Part shown: positions 8,287-17,196 of the stretch, piece after piece | Numbering within the stretch: the stretch's first letter is position 1 | Layout: every line of letters begins with the position of its first letter | DNA from: DASVWZ01 sp963715675 | GTDB taxonomy: Bacteria; Acidobacteriota; Terriglobia; Terriglobales; Acidobacteriaceae | Assembly (NCBI GenBank): GCA_963715675.1 | Contig: OY970265.1 | Span: 1,178,001 to 1,242,000, forward strand | Length of the DNA stretch: 64,000 nucleotides | Reading direction: 5' to 3' | The notes under the pieces: generated by a model | Told to the model about the DNA's origin: nothing | Seen by the model: only the letters and a program-made list of their open reading frames with translations | Database searches by the model: none | Made by a program: the position numbers and the translations under genes

Positions 8287-11200
8287 ATGTCTGCCCCTCC
8301 TACCGCTCTCGACTGGGCTCACCCTATCGTCCGGGATTGGTTCGTCCAGCGCTTCGGCACGCCGACCGAGCCGCAGGAGCAGGGCTGGCCGCACATCCTC
8401 GCCGGACGCACCACGCTGATTTCTGCCCCCACCGGCTCTGGCAAGACCCTGGCTGCGTTTCTCGCCTGCATTGACCGGCTGGTGCGCAAGGCGCTGGCGG
8501 GCGATCTGCACGACCGCACAGAAGTTCTCTACGTTTCGCCACTCAAGGCGTTGGGCAACGACATCCAGAAGAATCTCGAAGTACCGCTGGGCGAGATTTT
8601 GCAGATGGCCGGCGAGCGCGGCCTACTGATGCCGCAGATTCGCACCGCCGTCCGTACTGGCGACACGTTGCCCAGCGAGCGCCGCGCCATGCTGAAGCGT
8701 CCGCCGCACATTCTGGTCACGACGCCTGAATCCTTGTACATCCTCTTAACCGCCGAGAAGAGCCGTGCCATTCTCCGCGATGTCGAAACGGTGATTGTCG
8801 ATGAAATCCACGCCGTAGCCGATGACAAGCGCGGCGCACATCTGACGCTCTCGCTGGAACGCTTGGAAGCGCTGCGACGGGAGGCGCTGGGGCTCCGCGC
8901 ACCTGCCCTTCGTGTAGTCATCCCGTCAAGCAAAGCGAGGCATCTGCAGTTTGCCGCCGGAGAGGGAACTGCAGACACATCGCAACCCGCTCTGGTCCGC
9001 ATCGGTCTCTCGGCCACGCAGAAGCCGATCGAGGAAATTGCGCATTTCCTCACCGGCAACGGCCGGCCCGATCCGGTGATCGTGAACGTTGGCCACAAAC
9101 GGAAGCTCGATCTTGCCGTGGAGGTCCCCGCCAGCCAGCTCGGCCCGATCGCGACCAACGAAATGTGGGACGAGATCTACAACCGCCTGGTCGAACTCAT
9201 CGCGCAACACCAGTCGACTTTGGTGTTTGTCAATACGCGGCGATTGTCGGAGCGGATCGCCCACCACCTGGGCGAGAAACTTGGCGAAGAGAATGTCGCG
9301 GCCCATCACGGCAGCCTGTCGCGCAAGCTGCGTCTGGCGGCGGAGAAGAAGCTTAAAGAGGGTCAAGTCAAAGTTCTGGTTGCGACCGCCTCCCTCGAAC
9401 TCGGGATTGATATCGGTACCGTCGATCTGGTGGTGCAGATCAGCTCCCCTCGTGCCATTGCCGTTGCCTTGCAGCGCGTGGGACGTTCCGGCCACTGGCG
9501 TGGCGCGATTCCGAAGGGCCGCTTTTTCGTCACGACTCGGGATGAGCTGGTGGAATGTGCCGCGCTGGTTCGGGCCATTCGCCAGGGCGATCTTGACCGG
9601 CTGGCCATACCGCAGGCTCCGCTGGATATCTTGGCGCAGCAGATCGTCGCCGCCTGCTCGGCCGAAGAGTGGGAGGAAGACGAACTGTTCGATCTGGTCC
9701 GCCGCGCTTATCCCTACAGAGATCTTTCCCGCGAGACTTACGACGCCATCCTCGACATGCTCTCCGAGGGGATCGCAGCCCGTCGCGGTCGCTATGGCGC
9801 CTACCTTCATCGTGACCGCGTAAACCGCAAGCTGCGCGCCCGGCGTGGCGCACGGCTGGCGGCCATCACCAGTGGCGGAGCGATTCCCGAGACGGCGCTG
9901 TTTACGGTGGTGGCAGAACCAAACGGGACTGTGGTTGGAACGGTGGACGAAGACTTCGCCGTCGAAAGCATGGCTGGCGAAGTGATGCTGCTGGGCAACA
10001 CATCCTGGCGGATTCGCCGCATTGAACAAAGATCGGGGCGGCTGCTGGTGGAAGACGCGCACGGCGCGCCGCCCGGCATTCCTTTCTGGCGGGGCGAAGC
10101 GCCGGCTCGCACCGAGGAGCTTTCGCAGCATGTTGCCGAACTGCGCCAGCGCATCAGTGACCTGCTGCCCAACACGTCTCCGATCGGCGTTTCGCAGGAT
10201 CAGCCGGAGGTCGCCGGCGCGGCCACGTGGCTGAAGGACGAATGTGGTGTGGACGATTCCGCCGCGGAACAACTTATCGAATATCTTCTGCAGGGCCGCG
10301 CCGTCCTGGGCGCCGTGCCGACCCAGAAGACCATCATCGCCGAGCGCTTCTTCGACGAAGGCGGCGGGATGCAACTTATCATCCATGCGCCTTTCGGCGG
10401 ACGAATCAACAAGGCCTGGGGGTTGGCCTTGCGCAAGCGATTCTGTCGCGGCTTCAACTTCGAATTGCAGGCGGCAGCTACCGACAACGGCCTCAACATC
10501 GCGCTCGCCGAACAGCACAGTTTCCCGCTGGCGGACGTTTTTCACTTTCTGGCAGCCGATACGGTACAACCGCTGCTGGAGCAAGCGGCACTGGCCTCAC
10601 CCATCTTCGGCACGCGCTGGCGCTGGGACGCCAACCGCGCGCTGGCTCTGCTGCGATTTCAGGGCGGCAAGAAAGTTCCGCCACAAATTCAGCGCATCCG
10701 TTCCGATGATCTGCTGGCCTCCGTCTTTCCCGATGTTGCCGCCTGTCAGGAGAATATTGCCGGTGACATCCAGATTCCCGATCATCCCCTGGTGAGCGAG
10801 GTGATGAAGGATGTGCTTACCGAAGCCATGGATCTCGAAGGGCTCAAGGGCCTTTTGCGGGGAATTGACGAAGGAAAAATCCGCTGCATTGCGGTCGATA
10901 CGCCGGTGCCATCGCAGTTTTCCCACGAAATCCTGAATGCGAATCCGTATGCCTATCTCGATGACGCTCCGCTCGAAGAACGGCGGGCCCGGGCGGTCGA
11001 GATGCGACGGGTGCTGCCGGAGTCGGTGCTGGAAGAAGTCGGCAGGCTTGATCCGGCGGCGATCGAGCAAGTCCGGCAAGAGGCTTGGCCGGATGTTCGC
11101 GATGCAGATGAACTGCATGATGCGCTCCATACGTTGATTGCTCTACCGGAACTTCCGGGAGCCACAGAAATGGCCTGCCTCAGGGTTACAACCGCGGAAT

Positions 11201-12717
11201 GGGGTGTGCACCTCGACCAGCTCCTGCAACAGGGGCGAGCGGCCGTAGCGGCGATTGCCGACCGCCGATACTGGGTGGCGGCGGAACGCGCGAGAACCTT
11301 CTCGGTAATTTTCCCCGATGCCACGTTCAAACCAACACCAGCGGATGTGGAACCTGTGACTCCCTCCCGCGATGAGGCTCTGCTGGCTCTGGTTACAGGC
11401 TGGATGATGCATTGCGGCCCCACCACATCCGGTGAACTCGCCGGCCTTCTTGGTCTCTCTTCCGCTGAGATCGAAAAGACACTTTTGCGGATCGAATCGA
11501 GCGGTACGATCCTACGGGGAAACTTTACCGGCACTGCATCGCGCACCGGAGTGCCTGCGCCACACGGGCAAATTGAGTGGTGCGAGCGCCGCTTGCTGGC
11601 GCGCATTCATCGGCAAACCGTCGCGACTCTGCGTAAACAGGTGGAACCGGTCAACGCGGCCCAGTTCATGCGCTGGCTCTTGCGTTGGCAACATGTTGCC
11701 CCGGGTGCTCAGCTTCAAGGTGAACGTGCCACGCTGGAAGTGCTTCGCCAGTTGCAGGGGTTCGAGATCCCGGCGAGTGCCTGGGAGAGACACATCCTGT
11801 CGTCGCGAATTGCTCATTACGATCCCCGGTGGCTGGATCAACTCTGCCTCACCGGAGCGGTTGGCTGGGGCCGCTTGTCGCCGCATCCCGCAACCCTGGA
11901 CGATTCAGCCAGCGGAAAGCGTCGCGTCATCCCCACCAGCGTCGCTCCCATTACTTTCTTTGTGCGCGAAGACGCCGATTGGATGGCCCCGCGCCATTCA
12001 GTCTCGGAACAGCCGGAGGGGTACGGCCTTGGCGCCGGCGCTCGGCAGGTGCTTGAATTCCTGCGCCAGCGTGGCGCGTGCTTCTTTGCCGACATTGTTC
12101 GGGGTACGGGCAGGCTTAAAGCGGAGGTGGAAACCGCTCTATGGGAGTTGGTCGCCGCTGGAGTGGTCACCGCCGACGGTTTCGACAATCTGCGCTCGCT
12201 GATTGATCCCAGGCGGCGTTCCGGGCAGGGAAGCGGCCGCAGCGCGCGGCCGCGGCACAGCTCTGGGCGCTGGGCGTTGCTGTACACCGAGCCGGATGCC
12301 GACCGCACTCACGCGATTGAGTCCACCTGCTGGGTGCTGCTCAAACGTTACGGGATTGTGTTCCGGGACCTGCTTGCCCGTGAGACCAACCTGCCCAAGT
12401 GGCGCGAGCTTCAAATGGCATTCCGCAGACTGGAAGACCGCGGAGAGATTCGCGGCGGCCGTTTTGTGGACGGGTTTCTGGGCGAGCAGTTTGCCATGCC
12501 GGTTGCGGTCGAGTCGCTCCGTGCCACCCGCAAGTTGCCGGCTGCGGGCGAGACGGTCACGCTCTCGGCAGCCGATCCTCTCAACCTGGTGGGCATCATT
12601 GTTCCGGGCGAACGCGTTCCGGCGATCTCCGGCCGCACTGTGACTTTTCGCGACGGAGTTGCGGTTCAGAGTGTTGATTCGCAGTTTGCACTCCCCCCTG
12701 CGGTTGGGCTCGACTAA
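8287..12717 (+). CDS. lhr: Lhr-type large DEAD/H-box helicase
   Basis: 1476 residues, matching the long bacterial Lhr family, an ATP-dependent superfamily 2 helicase of nucleic-acid repair. Walker A APTGSGKT is near residue 50, followed by SPLKALGNDIQ and TTPESLYILLT. The DEIH box (VDEIHAV) is near 172 and SAT (GLSATQKP) near 243. Helicase motif VI (QRVGRSGHWRG) is near 397. The remaining two thirds carry the Lhr winged-helix and C-terminal domains. The ATG at 8287 is preferred to an upstream TTG because conserved sequence begins at HPIVRDWFVQRFG. The promoter region is shared with the divergent toxin-antitoxin operon. Confidence 0.93.
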   Translation: MSAPPTALDWAHPIVRDWFVQRFGTPTEPQEQGWPHILAGRTTLISAPTGSGKTLAAFLACIDRLVRKALAGDLHDRTEVLYVSPLKALGNDIQKNLEVPLGEILQMAGERGLLMPQIRTAVRTGDTLPSERRAMLKRPPHILVTTPESLYILLTAEKSRAILRDVETVIVDEIHAVADDKRGAHLTLSLERLEALRREALGLRAPALRVVIPSSKARHLQFAAGEGTADTSQPALVRIGLSATQKPIEEIAHFLTGNGRPDPVIVNVGHKRKLDLAVEVPASQLGPIATNEMWDEIYNRLVELIAQHQSTLVFVNTRRLSERIAHHLGEKLGEENVAAHHGSLSRKLRLAAEKKLKEGQVKVLVATASLELGIDIGTVDLVVQISSPRAIAVALQRVGRSGHWRGAIPKGRFFVTTRDELVECAALVRAIRQGDLDRLAIPQAPLDILAQQIVAACSAEEWEEDELFDLVRRAYPYRDLSRETYDAILDMLSEGIAARRGRYGAYLHRDRVNRKLRARRGARLAAITSGGAIPETALFTVVAEPNGTVVGTVDEDFAVESMAGEVMLLGNTSWRIRRIEQRSGRLLVEDAHGAPPGIPFWRGEAPARTEELSQHVAELRQRISDLLPNTSPIGVSQDQPEVAGAATWLKDECGVDDSAAEQLIEYLLQGRAVLGAVPTQKTIIAERFFDEGGGMQLIIHAPFGGRINKAWGLALRKRFCRGFNFELQAAATDNGLNIALAEQHSFPLADVFHFLAADTVQPLLEQAALASPIFGTRWRWDANRALALLRFQGGKKVPPQIQRIRSDDLLASVFPDVAACQENIAGDIQIPDHPLVSEVMKDVLTEAMDLEGLKGLLRGIDEGKIRCIAVDTPVPSQFSHEILNANPYAYLDDAPLEERRARAVEMRRVLPESVLEEVGRLDPAAIEQVRQEAWPDVRDADELHDALHTLIALPELPGATEMACLRVTTAEWGVHLDQLLQQGRAAVAAIADRRYWVAAERARTFSVIFPDATFKPTPADVEPVTPSRDEALLALVTGWMMHCGPTTSGELAGLLGLSSAEIEKTLLRIESSGTILRGNFTGTASRTGVPAPHGQIEWCERRLLARIHRQTVATLRKQVEPVNAAQFMRWLLRWQHVAPGAQLQGERATLEVLRQLQGFEIPASAWERHILSSRIAHYDPRWLDQLCLTGAVGWGRLSPHPATLDDSASGKRRVIPTSVAPITFFVREDADWMAPRHSVSEQPEGYGLGAGARQVLEFLRQRGACFFADIVRGTGRLKAEVETALWELVAAGVVTADGFDNLRSLIDPRRRSGQGSGRSARPRHSSGRWALLYTEPDADRTHAIESTCWVLLKRYGIVFRDLLARETNLPKWRELQMAFRRLEDRGEIRGGRFVDGFLGEQFAMPVAVESLRATRKLPAAGETVTLSAADPLNLVGIIVPGERVPAISGRTVTFRDGVAVQSVDSQFALPPAVGLD

Positions 12718-12899
12718 AACAGGTCATCGCGGCGGGTGCAAAATTCCGGTTTCGTGCGGGCCATTCGAGTTCCTGACAAGCTGCGCGGCCTCTACGGCGG
12801 GCTCCTCCCGGAGGATCAGGAGGCTCGGCGCGATTTTGACCGCTCCCGGATGCCCTGTAGGGCCAAACGGCTCAATACGGTATGGGCCGAACGACCTCA
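12718..12899. other. Intergenic region ahead of the duplicated peptidase genes
   Basis: No coding frame with gene-like features was found here. From about 12849 onward the sequence matches 14463 onward and marks the left edge of the tandem duplication. The stretch before that has no recognised element. Confidence 0.5.
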
Positions 12900-12928
12900 T
12901 TGACCTTGAGAGGCTGCGGCACTAGACT
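12900..12928 (+). promoter_or_regulatory. Promoter of S53 peptidase copy A
   Basis: TTGACC (12900-12905), a 17-bp spacer, then TAGACT (12923-12928). The identical pair with the same spacing is present in unit B. It leaves a leader of about 85 nt before AAGGAG and the ATG at 13021. Confidence 0.6.
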
Positions 12929-13020
12929 GGCTTACCACGGCACTAGCCTGCCGCGGCCGTCGCCAGGCGGACAATCCTGGGTTCAACAAAAACTTTCAGA
13001 CGTCATAAGGAGAGAAGTCT

Positions 13021-14220
13021 ATGAAACGTTCCATTGCACTGCTGGCGATTGCTGCCGCAGTACTCTTTCTGGCTGCTACATCCATGCCAGTCGCAGTTGC
13101 CGAAAGCGGCGACCGCATCATTGTCCCCAATTCCAGCATCGTGCACCCCGAAGATGCGGGCGTGCGCGCTCACACCAACATCAGAATCGTCGTGCCGGCA
13201 CACGTAGAGATCGGCAGCAACGGCGCTCCGATTGGAGAGAACCCGTTGGCCCTGTCGTGCATCTACGATCTGGTCAAACAAACCAAGGGTTGCCCGAAGA
13301 CCAGCAACGTTCTTCCCACTGGCGGATCGAAAGCCATCGCTCTGGTTGACGCCTACAATAACCCCGATGCGACGACCGACATCAAGACCTTTGCGACCGC
13401 ATACGGCTACCCGACGCCCAACTTCACCGTGGTGAAGGTCGGCAGCCCTGCGAATGACTCAGGCTGGGCATTGGAAGAGTCATTGGATATCGAGTACGCC
13501 TTCGGCATGGCGCCGGGCGCGCAGATTTACCTGGTGGAAGCGAACTCGAATAGCTTTACGGACCTGTTGGCTGCTGAGGACAAGGCGACCGCGCTGGTGC
13601 AGGCAGCGGGCGGCGGCGAAGTCTCCAACAGTTGGGGTGGCGGCGATTTCTCGGGCGAGAATCAGTATGACTCGCACTTCAAGGGGAAAGGCGTAGTTTA
13701 CTTTGCCTCATCCGGTGACTCGGGTGGCCAGGTAATCTATCCCAGCGCCTCGCCGTTCGTGGTGTCCGCCGGCGGCACGCTGATCAATCGTGATGGAAAC
13801 GGCAACTTCACCTATGAGAGTGCGGCGTATTTCGCGGGCGGTGGACCCAGCCAGTACGAGAAGCGCCCCAGCTATCAGAACGTCATCAAGAAGATTGTGG
13901 GCACCCACCGGGGCACGCCGGACATCGCCGCGCTGGCCATCGGTGCGGTCATCTACTCTCAATATGGTTGCGGAGGCTGGTGCTCAGTGGACGGCACAAG
14001 CATCTCTTCCCCAGCCGAGGCCGGCATTTTGAATGCTGCCAACAGCTTCAAAGCATCGACCAATGCTGAATTGACCTTGGCCTACAAGGATTACGGAAAC
14101 GCCAAGACGTACAAGGCGGATTGGAACGACATCACCCACGGCAGCAATGGCTACACCTGCAAGAAAGGCTGGGAGTACTGCACTGGCATCGGCTCGCCGC
14201 ATACCTTCAAAGGGAAGTAA
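13021..14220 (+). CDS. Secreted S53 (sedolisin) peptidase, copy A
   Basis: 399 residues with a signal peptide (KRSIALLAIAAAVLFLAATS). Sedolisin catalytic residues can be placed: Glu152 and Asp156 in LEESLDIEYAFG, Asp233 in ASSGDSGG, and Ser327 in the DGTSISSP motif. The C-terminal calcium-site pattern appears as DWNDITHGSNG with GWEYCTGIGSP. These are serine-carboxyl peptidases, usually active at acid pH outside the cell. The large pro-kumamolisin prodomain common in the family is absent: only about 125 residues separate the signal peptide from the first catalytic residue. AAGGAG precedes the ATG. It is followed by a strong terminator and is 99% identical to the copy at 14638. Confidence 0.88.
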   Translation: MKRSIALLAIAAAVLFLAATSMPVAVAESGDRIIVPNSSIVHPEDAGVRAHTNIRIVVPAHVEIGSNGAPIGENPLALSCIYDLVKQTKGCPKTSNVLPTGGSKAIALVDAYNNPDATTDIKTFATAYGYPTPNFTVVKVGSPANDSGWALEESLDIEYAFGMAPGAQIYLVEANSNSFTDLLAAEDKATALVQAAGGGEVSNSWGGGDFSGENQYDSHFKGKGVVYFASSGDSGGQVIYPSASPFVVSAGGTLINRDGNGNFTYESAAYFAGGGPSQYEKRPSYQNVIKKIVGTHRGTPDIAALAIGAVIYSQYGCGGWCSVDGTSISSPAEAGILNAANSFKASTNAELTLAYKDYGNAKTYKADWNDITHGSNGYTCKKGWEYCTGIGSPHTFKGK

Positions 14221-14255
14221 GCGTTTGTAGCGGTTGCTTTTCCCAGTGAAGTTCG

Positions 14256-14286
14256 AGCCCGCTCCACCTGGAGCGGGCTTTTTTTG
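14256..14286 (+). terminator. Intrinsic terminator of S53 copy A
   Basis: AGCCCGCTCC (14256-14265) pairs perfectly with GGAGCGGGCT (14270-14279) around an ACCT loop. Seven T follow. It lies 35 bp after the stop codon. Confidence 0.93.
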
Positions 14287-14330
14287 GAGGGGCGGTTAGA
14301 ATCCCGGGCCAGGGCACGCACAAGTGAGGG

Positions 14331-14444
14331 ATCAGAGGTTGTGGAGTGGGAAGCGCATCTTCCCGGAACTACTACCGTCAGGAAGTGATTTGTGAAGCCC
14401 TGGAACGCTGCTGGACGGGCAGATTGGAAAAGCTCAAGTTGCTG
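14331..14444 (+). pseudogene. Relic of the type III polyketide synthase 5' end
   Basis: About 114 bp align with 16138-16250, the first 38 codons of the intact synthase gene, including the segment encoding FPGNYYRQEVICEAL. The start codon has become ATC, there are several substitutions and small indels, and similarity ends abruptly at GTTGCTG (14444), where unit B begins. It is the scar of the tandem duplication and cannot encode a functional product. Confidence 0.85.
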
Positions 14445-14513
14445 CCAGCCTGCGGCGGGCCCCATGCGCGATAGGGTCAAACGGCTCAATACGGTATGGG
14501 CCGAACGGCCTCA

Positions 14514-14542
14514 TTGACCTTGAGAGGCAACGGCACTAGACT
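14514..14542 (+). promoter_or_regulatory. Promoter of S53 peptidase copy B
   Basis: TTGACC (14514-14519), 17 bp, TAGACT (14537-14542), the same elements and spacing as in unit A. The flanking leader is nearly unchanged. Confidence 0.6.
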
Positions 14543-14637
14543 GGCTTACCACGGCACTAGCCTGCCGCGGCCGTCGCCAGGCGGACAATCCTGGATTCAG
14601 CAAAAACTTTCAGACGTCATTAAAAGGAGAGAAGTCT

Positions 14638-15837
14638 ATGAAACGTTCCATCGCGCTGCTGGCGATTGCTGCCGCAGTACTCTTTCTGGCTGCTACATCC
14701 ATGCCAGTCGCAGTTGCCGAAAGCGGCGACCGCATCATTGTTCCCAATTCCAGCATCGTGCATCCCGAGGATCTCGGCGTGCGCGCTCACACCAACATCA
14801 GAATCGTCGTGCCGGCACACGTAGAGATCGGCAGCAATGGCGCTCCGATTGGAGAGAACCCGTTGGCCCTGTCGTGCATCTATGATCTGGTCAAACAAAC
14901 CAAGGGTTGCCCGAAGACCAGCAACGTTCTTCCCACTGGCGGATCGAAAGCCATCGCTCTGGTTGACGCCTACAATAACCCCGATGCGACGACCGACATC
15001 AAGACCTTTGCGACCGCATACGGCTACCCGACGCCCAACTTCACCGTGGTGAAGGTCGGCAGCCCTGCGAATGACTCAGGCTGGGCATTGGAAGAGTCAT
15101 TGGATATTGAGTACGCCTTCGGTATGGCGCCGGGCGCGCAGATTTACCTGGTGGAAGCGAACTCGAATAGCTTCACGGACCTGTTGGCTGCTGAGGACAA
15201 GGCGACCGCGCTGGTGCAGGCAGCGGGCGGCGGCGAAGTCTCCAACAGTTGGGGTGGCGGCGATTTCTCGGGCGAGAATCAGTATGACTCGCACTTCAAG
15301 GGGAAAGGCGTAGTTTACTTTGCCTCATCCGGTGACTCGGGTGGCCAGGTAATCTATCCCAGCGCCTCGCCGTTCGTGGTGTCCGCAGGCGGCACGCTGA
15401 TCAATCGTGATGGAAACGGCTACTTCACCTATGAGAGCGCGGCGTATTTCGCGGGCGGTGGACCCAGCCAATACGAGAAGCGCCCCAGCTATCAGAACGT
15501 CATCAAGAAGATCGTGGGCACCCACCGGGGCACGCCGGACATTTCCGCGCTGGCCATCGGTGCGGTCATCTACTCTCAATATGGTTGCGGAGGCTGGTGC
15601 TCAGTGGACGGCACAAGCATCTCTTCCCCAGCCGAGGCCGGCATTTTGAATGCTGCCAACAGCTTCAAAGCTTCGACTAATGCTGAATTGACCTTGGCCT
15701 ACAAGGATTACGGAAACGCCAAGACGTACAAGGCGGACTGGAACGACGTCACCCACGGCAGCAATGGCTACACTTGCAAGAAAGGCTGGGAGTACTGCAC
15801 TGGCATCGGTTCGCCGCATACCTTCAAAGGAAAGTAA
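14638..15837 (+). CDS. Secreted S53 (sedolisin) peptidase, copy B
   Basis: 399 residues, differing from copy A at four positions: A46L, N262Y, A303S, and I-to-V in the WNDITH motif. All catalytic residues are retained (Glu152, Asp156, Asp233, Ser327), as are the signal peptide and the missing prodomain. The promoter, leader, ribosome-binding site and terminator are duplicated too, so both copies are probably expressed in the same way. Near-identity of the coding region next to a decayed synthase fragment suggests a recent event plus selection or gene conversion. Confidence 0.88.
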   Translation: MKRSIALLAIAAAVLFLAATSMPVAVAESGDRIIVPNSSIVHPEDLGVRAHTNIRIVVPAHVEIGSNGAPIGENPLALSCIYDLVKQTKGCPKTSNVLPTGGSKAIALVDAYNNPDATTDIKTFATAYGYPTPNFTVVKVGSPANDSGWALEESLDIEYAFGMAPGAQIYLVEANSNSFTDLLAAEDKATALVQAAGGGEVSNSWGGGDFSGENQYDSHFKGKGVVYFASSGDSGGQVIYPSASPFVVSAGGTLINRDGNGYFTYESAAYFAGGGPSQYEKRPSYQNVIKKIVGTHRGTPDISALAIGAVIYSQYGCGGWCSVDGTSISSPAEAGILNAANSFKASTNAELTLAYKDYGNAKTYKADWNDVTHGSNGYTCKKGWEYCTGIGSPHTFKGK

Positions 15838-15872
15838 GCGTTTGTAGCGGTTGCTTTTCCCAACGAAGTTCG

Positions 15873-15903
15873 AGCCCGCTCCACCTGGAGCGGGCTTTTT
15901 TTG
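15873..15903 (+). terminator. Intrinsic terminator of S53 copy B
   Basis: Same hairpin as in unit A: AGCCCGCTCC (15873-15882), ACCT loop, GGAGCGGGCT (15887-15896), then a T-run. Confidence 0.93.
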
Positions 15904-16137
15904 CACAAATGTAAGCTGAGGACTGGTTTTCTTAGCGCTGCCAACTGGCTCGGCTGGCCCACTCTTTGCCCGCGATCACTACGGAACCAGGCCTCCTGCT
16001 GGGGCATCCGTGCTGACGGGACCGTTTCATCAATGTCTTAACATCCCGGCGACATCCTTCTGACATTGGGGGCTCTGCATTCGGGTATATTCTAGAGCGG
16101 TCGCCGACCCGAGCTAGGAGACGCGCAAAGGTGAGGA

Positions 16138-17187
16138 ATGAGAGTCTGTGGGGTGGGAAGTGCATTTCCCGGGAACTACTACCGTCAGGAAGTCATTTGT
16201 GAAGCCCTGAAACGCCGCTGGTCGGGCAAACTGGAAAAGCCTCAGTTGCTGGATCGGTTGCACGCCAGTGTGGGAGTTCGAGGGCGCCATCTCGCATTGC
16301 CGATTCCTGCCTACGAAAAATTGACTACCTGGGGACAAGCCAACAACGCCTGGATCGAGATCGCGCAGGATCTCGGGAAACAAGCACTTTGCCTTGCCCT
16401 GTCCGATGCCGGGATGGCCCCTCACGATCTTGGGGCGATCTTCTTTGTATCGGTGACCGGCATTGCCAGCCCTTCCATCGAGGGACGGCTGATCAATGTG
16501 ATGGGTCTGCCACGCAACATCAAGCGGATTCCCATTTTCGGCCTGGGCTGCGTGGCAGGCGCAGCAGGGATTGCGCGCGCCGCCGACTACGTGCGTGCTT
16601 TTCCCGATCAAGCTGCCGCCCTGGTCTCCGTCGAACTATGTTCGCTGACCTGGCGCCCCGACGATCTCTCCACGGCCAACCTGATCTCGACCGGACTTTT
16701 TGGCGATGGCGCCGCGGCTGTCATCCTCGGAGGCAAAGACAAGGTGGAACACGGGCCCTGGGTGGTGGCGACCCGCTCGGTCTTCTACCCGGACACCGAG
16801 GATGTCATGGGTTGGGATATCTCCGAGAAGGGTTTCCGCATCGTTCTATCGCGCAGCGTGCCTGACATGGTGCATGAGCATCTCGCTGCTGACATCGACC
16901 AATTTCTGGCCGACTTGGATCTCAAGCGCGAAGATATCGGTACCTGGATCATGCACACCGGTGGCCCCAAAGTTCTGCAGGCTACCCAGCAGGCTTTAGG
17001 ACTTTCTCCGGACGCGCTGGACGCTTCGTGGCAGTCTCTCGCCAAAGTAGGCAACCTTTCTTCGGCTTCCGTGCTTCTAGTGTTACAAGACTTTATGCAG
17101 GAGCGGAGGCCCGCGCCCGGCACGCTCAGCATCCTGGCCGCGATGGGACCTGGATTCTGTTCCGAAGTAGTTCTGCTCAAGTGGTAA
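16138..17187 (+). CDS. Type III polyketide synthase (chalcone/stilbene synthase family)
   Basis: 349 residues, the usual homodimeric ketosynthase length. The catalytic triad is visible: Cys138 in IFGLGCVAGAAG, His273 in IMHTGGPKVL and Asn306 in KVGNLSSASV. The C-terminal GPGFCSEVVLLKW matches the family's GFGPG-type loop. Such enzymes condense acyl-CoA starters with malonyl-CoA to give alkylpyrones, alkylresorcinols or related phenolics; the product here is not predictable. The ATG at 16138 is preceded by GGTGAGG. The FAD monooxygenase gene follows after 9 bp and YceI overlaps that gene, so the three form an operon. A decayed copy of the 5' end lies at 14331-14444. Confidence 0.9.
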   Translation: MRVCGVGSAFPGNYYRQEVICEALKRRWSGKLEKPQLLDRLHASVGVRGRHLALPIPAYEKLTTWGQANNAWIEIAQDLGKQALCLALSDAGMAPHDLGAIFFVSVTGIASPSIEGRLINVMGLPRNIKRIPIFGLGCVAGAAGIARAADYVRAFPDQAAALVSVELCSLTWRPDDLSTANLISTGLFGDGAAAVILGGKDKVEHGPWVVATRSVFYPDTEDVMGWDISEKGFRIVLSRSVPDMVHEHLAADIDQFLADLDLKREDIGTWIMHTGGPKVLQATQQALGLSPDALDASWQSLAKVGNLSSASVLLVLQDFMQERRPAPGTLSILAAMGPGFCSEVVLLKW

Positions 17188-17196
17188 GCTCACGAC

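Larger units (their letters stand above)
12849..14444 (+). repeat. Tandem duplication, unit A
   Basis: This roughly 1.6-kb unit contains a promoter, an S53 peptidase gene, a terminator and a decayed 5' fragment of the type III polyketide synthase gene. Unit B starts near 14463 and ends inside the intact synthase gene (about 16250). Coding parts differ by four amino acids. Unit A has lost about 200 bp between the terminator and the synthase fragment compared with unit B. Confidence 0.85.
14463..16250 (+). repeat. Tandem duplication, unit B
   Basis: Second unit, offset about 1614-1617 bp from unit A (3 extra bases precede the ribosome-binding site). It carries the second S53 gene with identical promoter elements and terminator, then about 230 bp of spacer absent from unit A, then the start of the intact polyketide synthase gene. 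Confidence 0.85.

Noticed and set aside
8926..10584. Minus-strand 552-residue frame inside the helicase gene
   Set aside because: Shadow of the Lhr coding sequence caused by high GC at third positions. No known domain or ribosome-binding site.
12929..13020. Riboswitch or structured leader before the S53 genes
   Set aside because: The leader is conserved between the units only because they are recent duplicates. No known riboswitch pattern was found.
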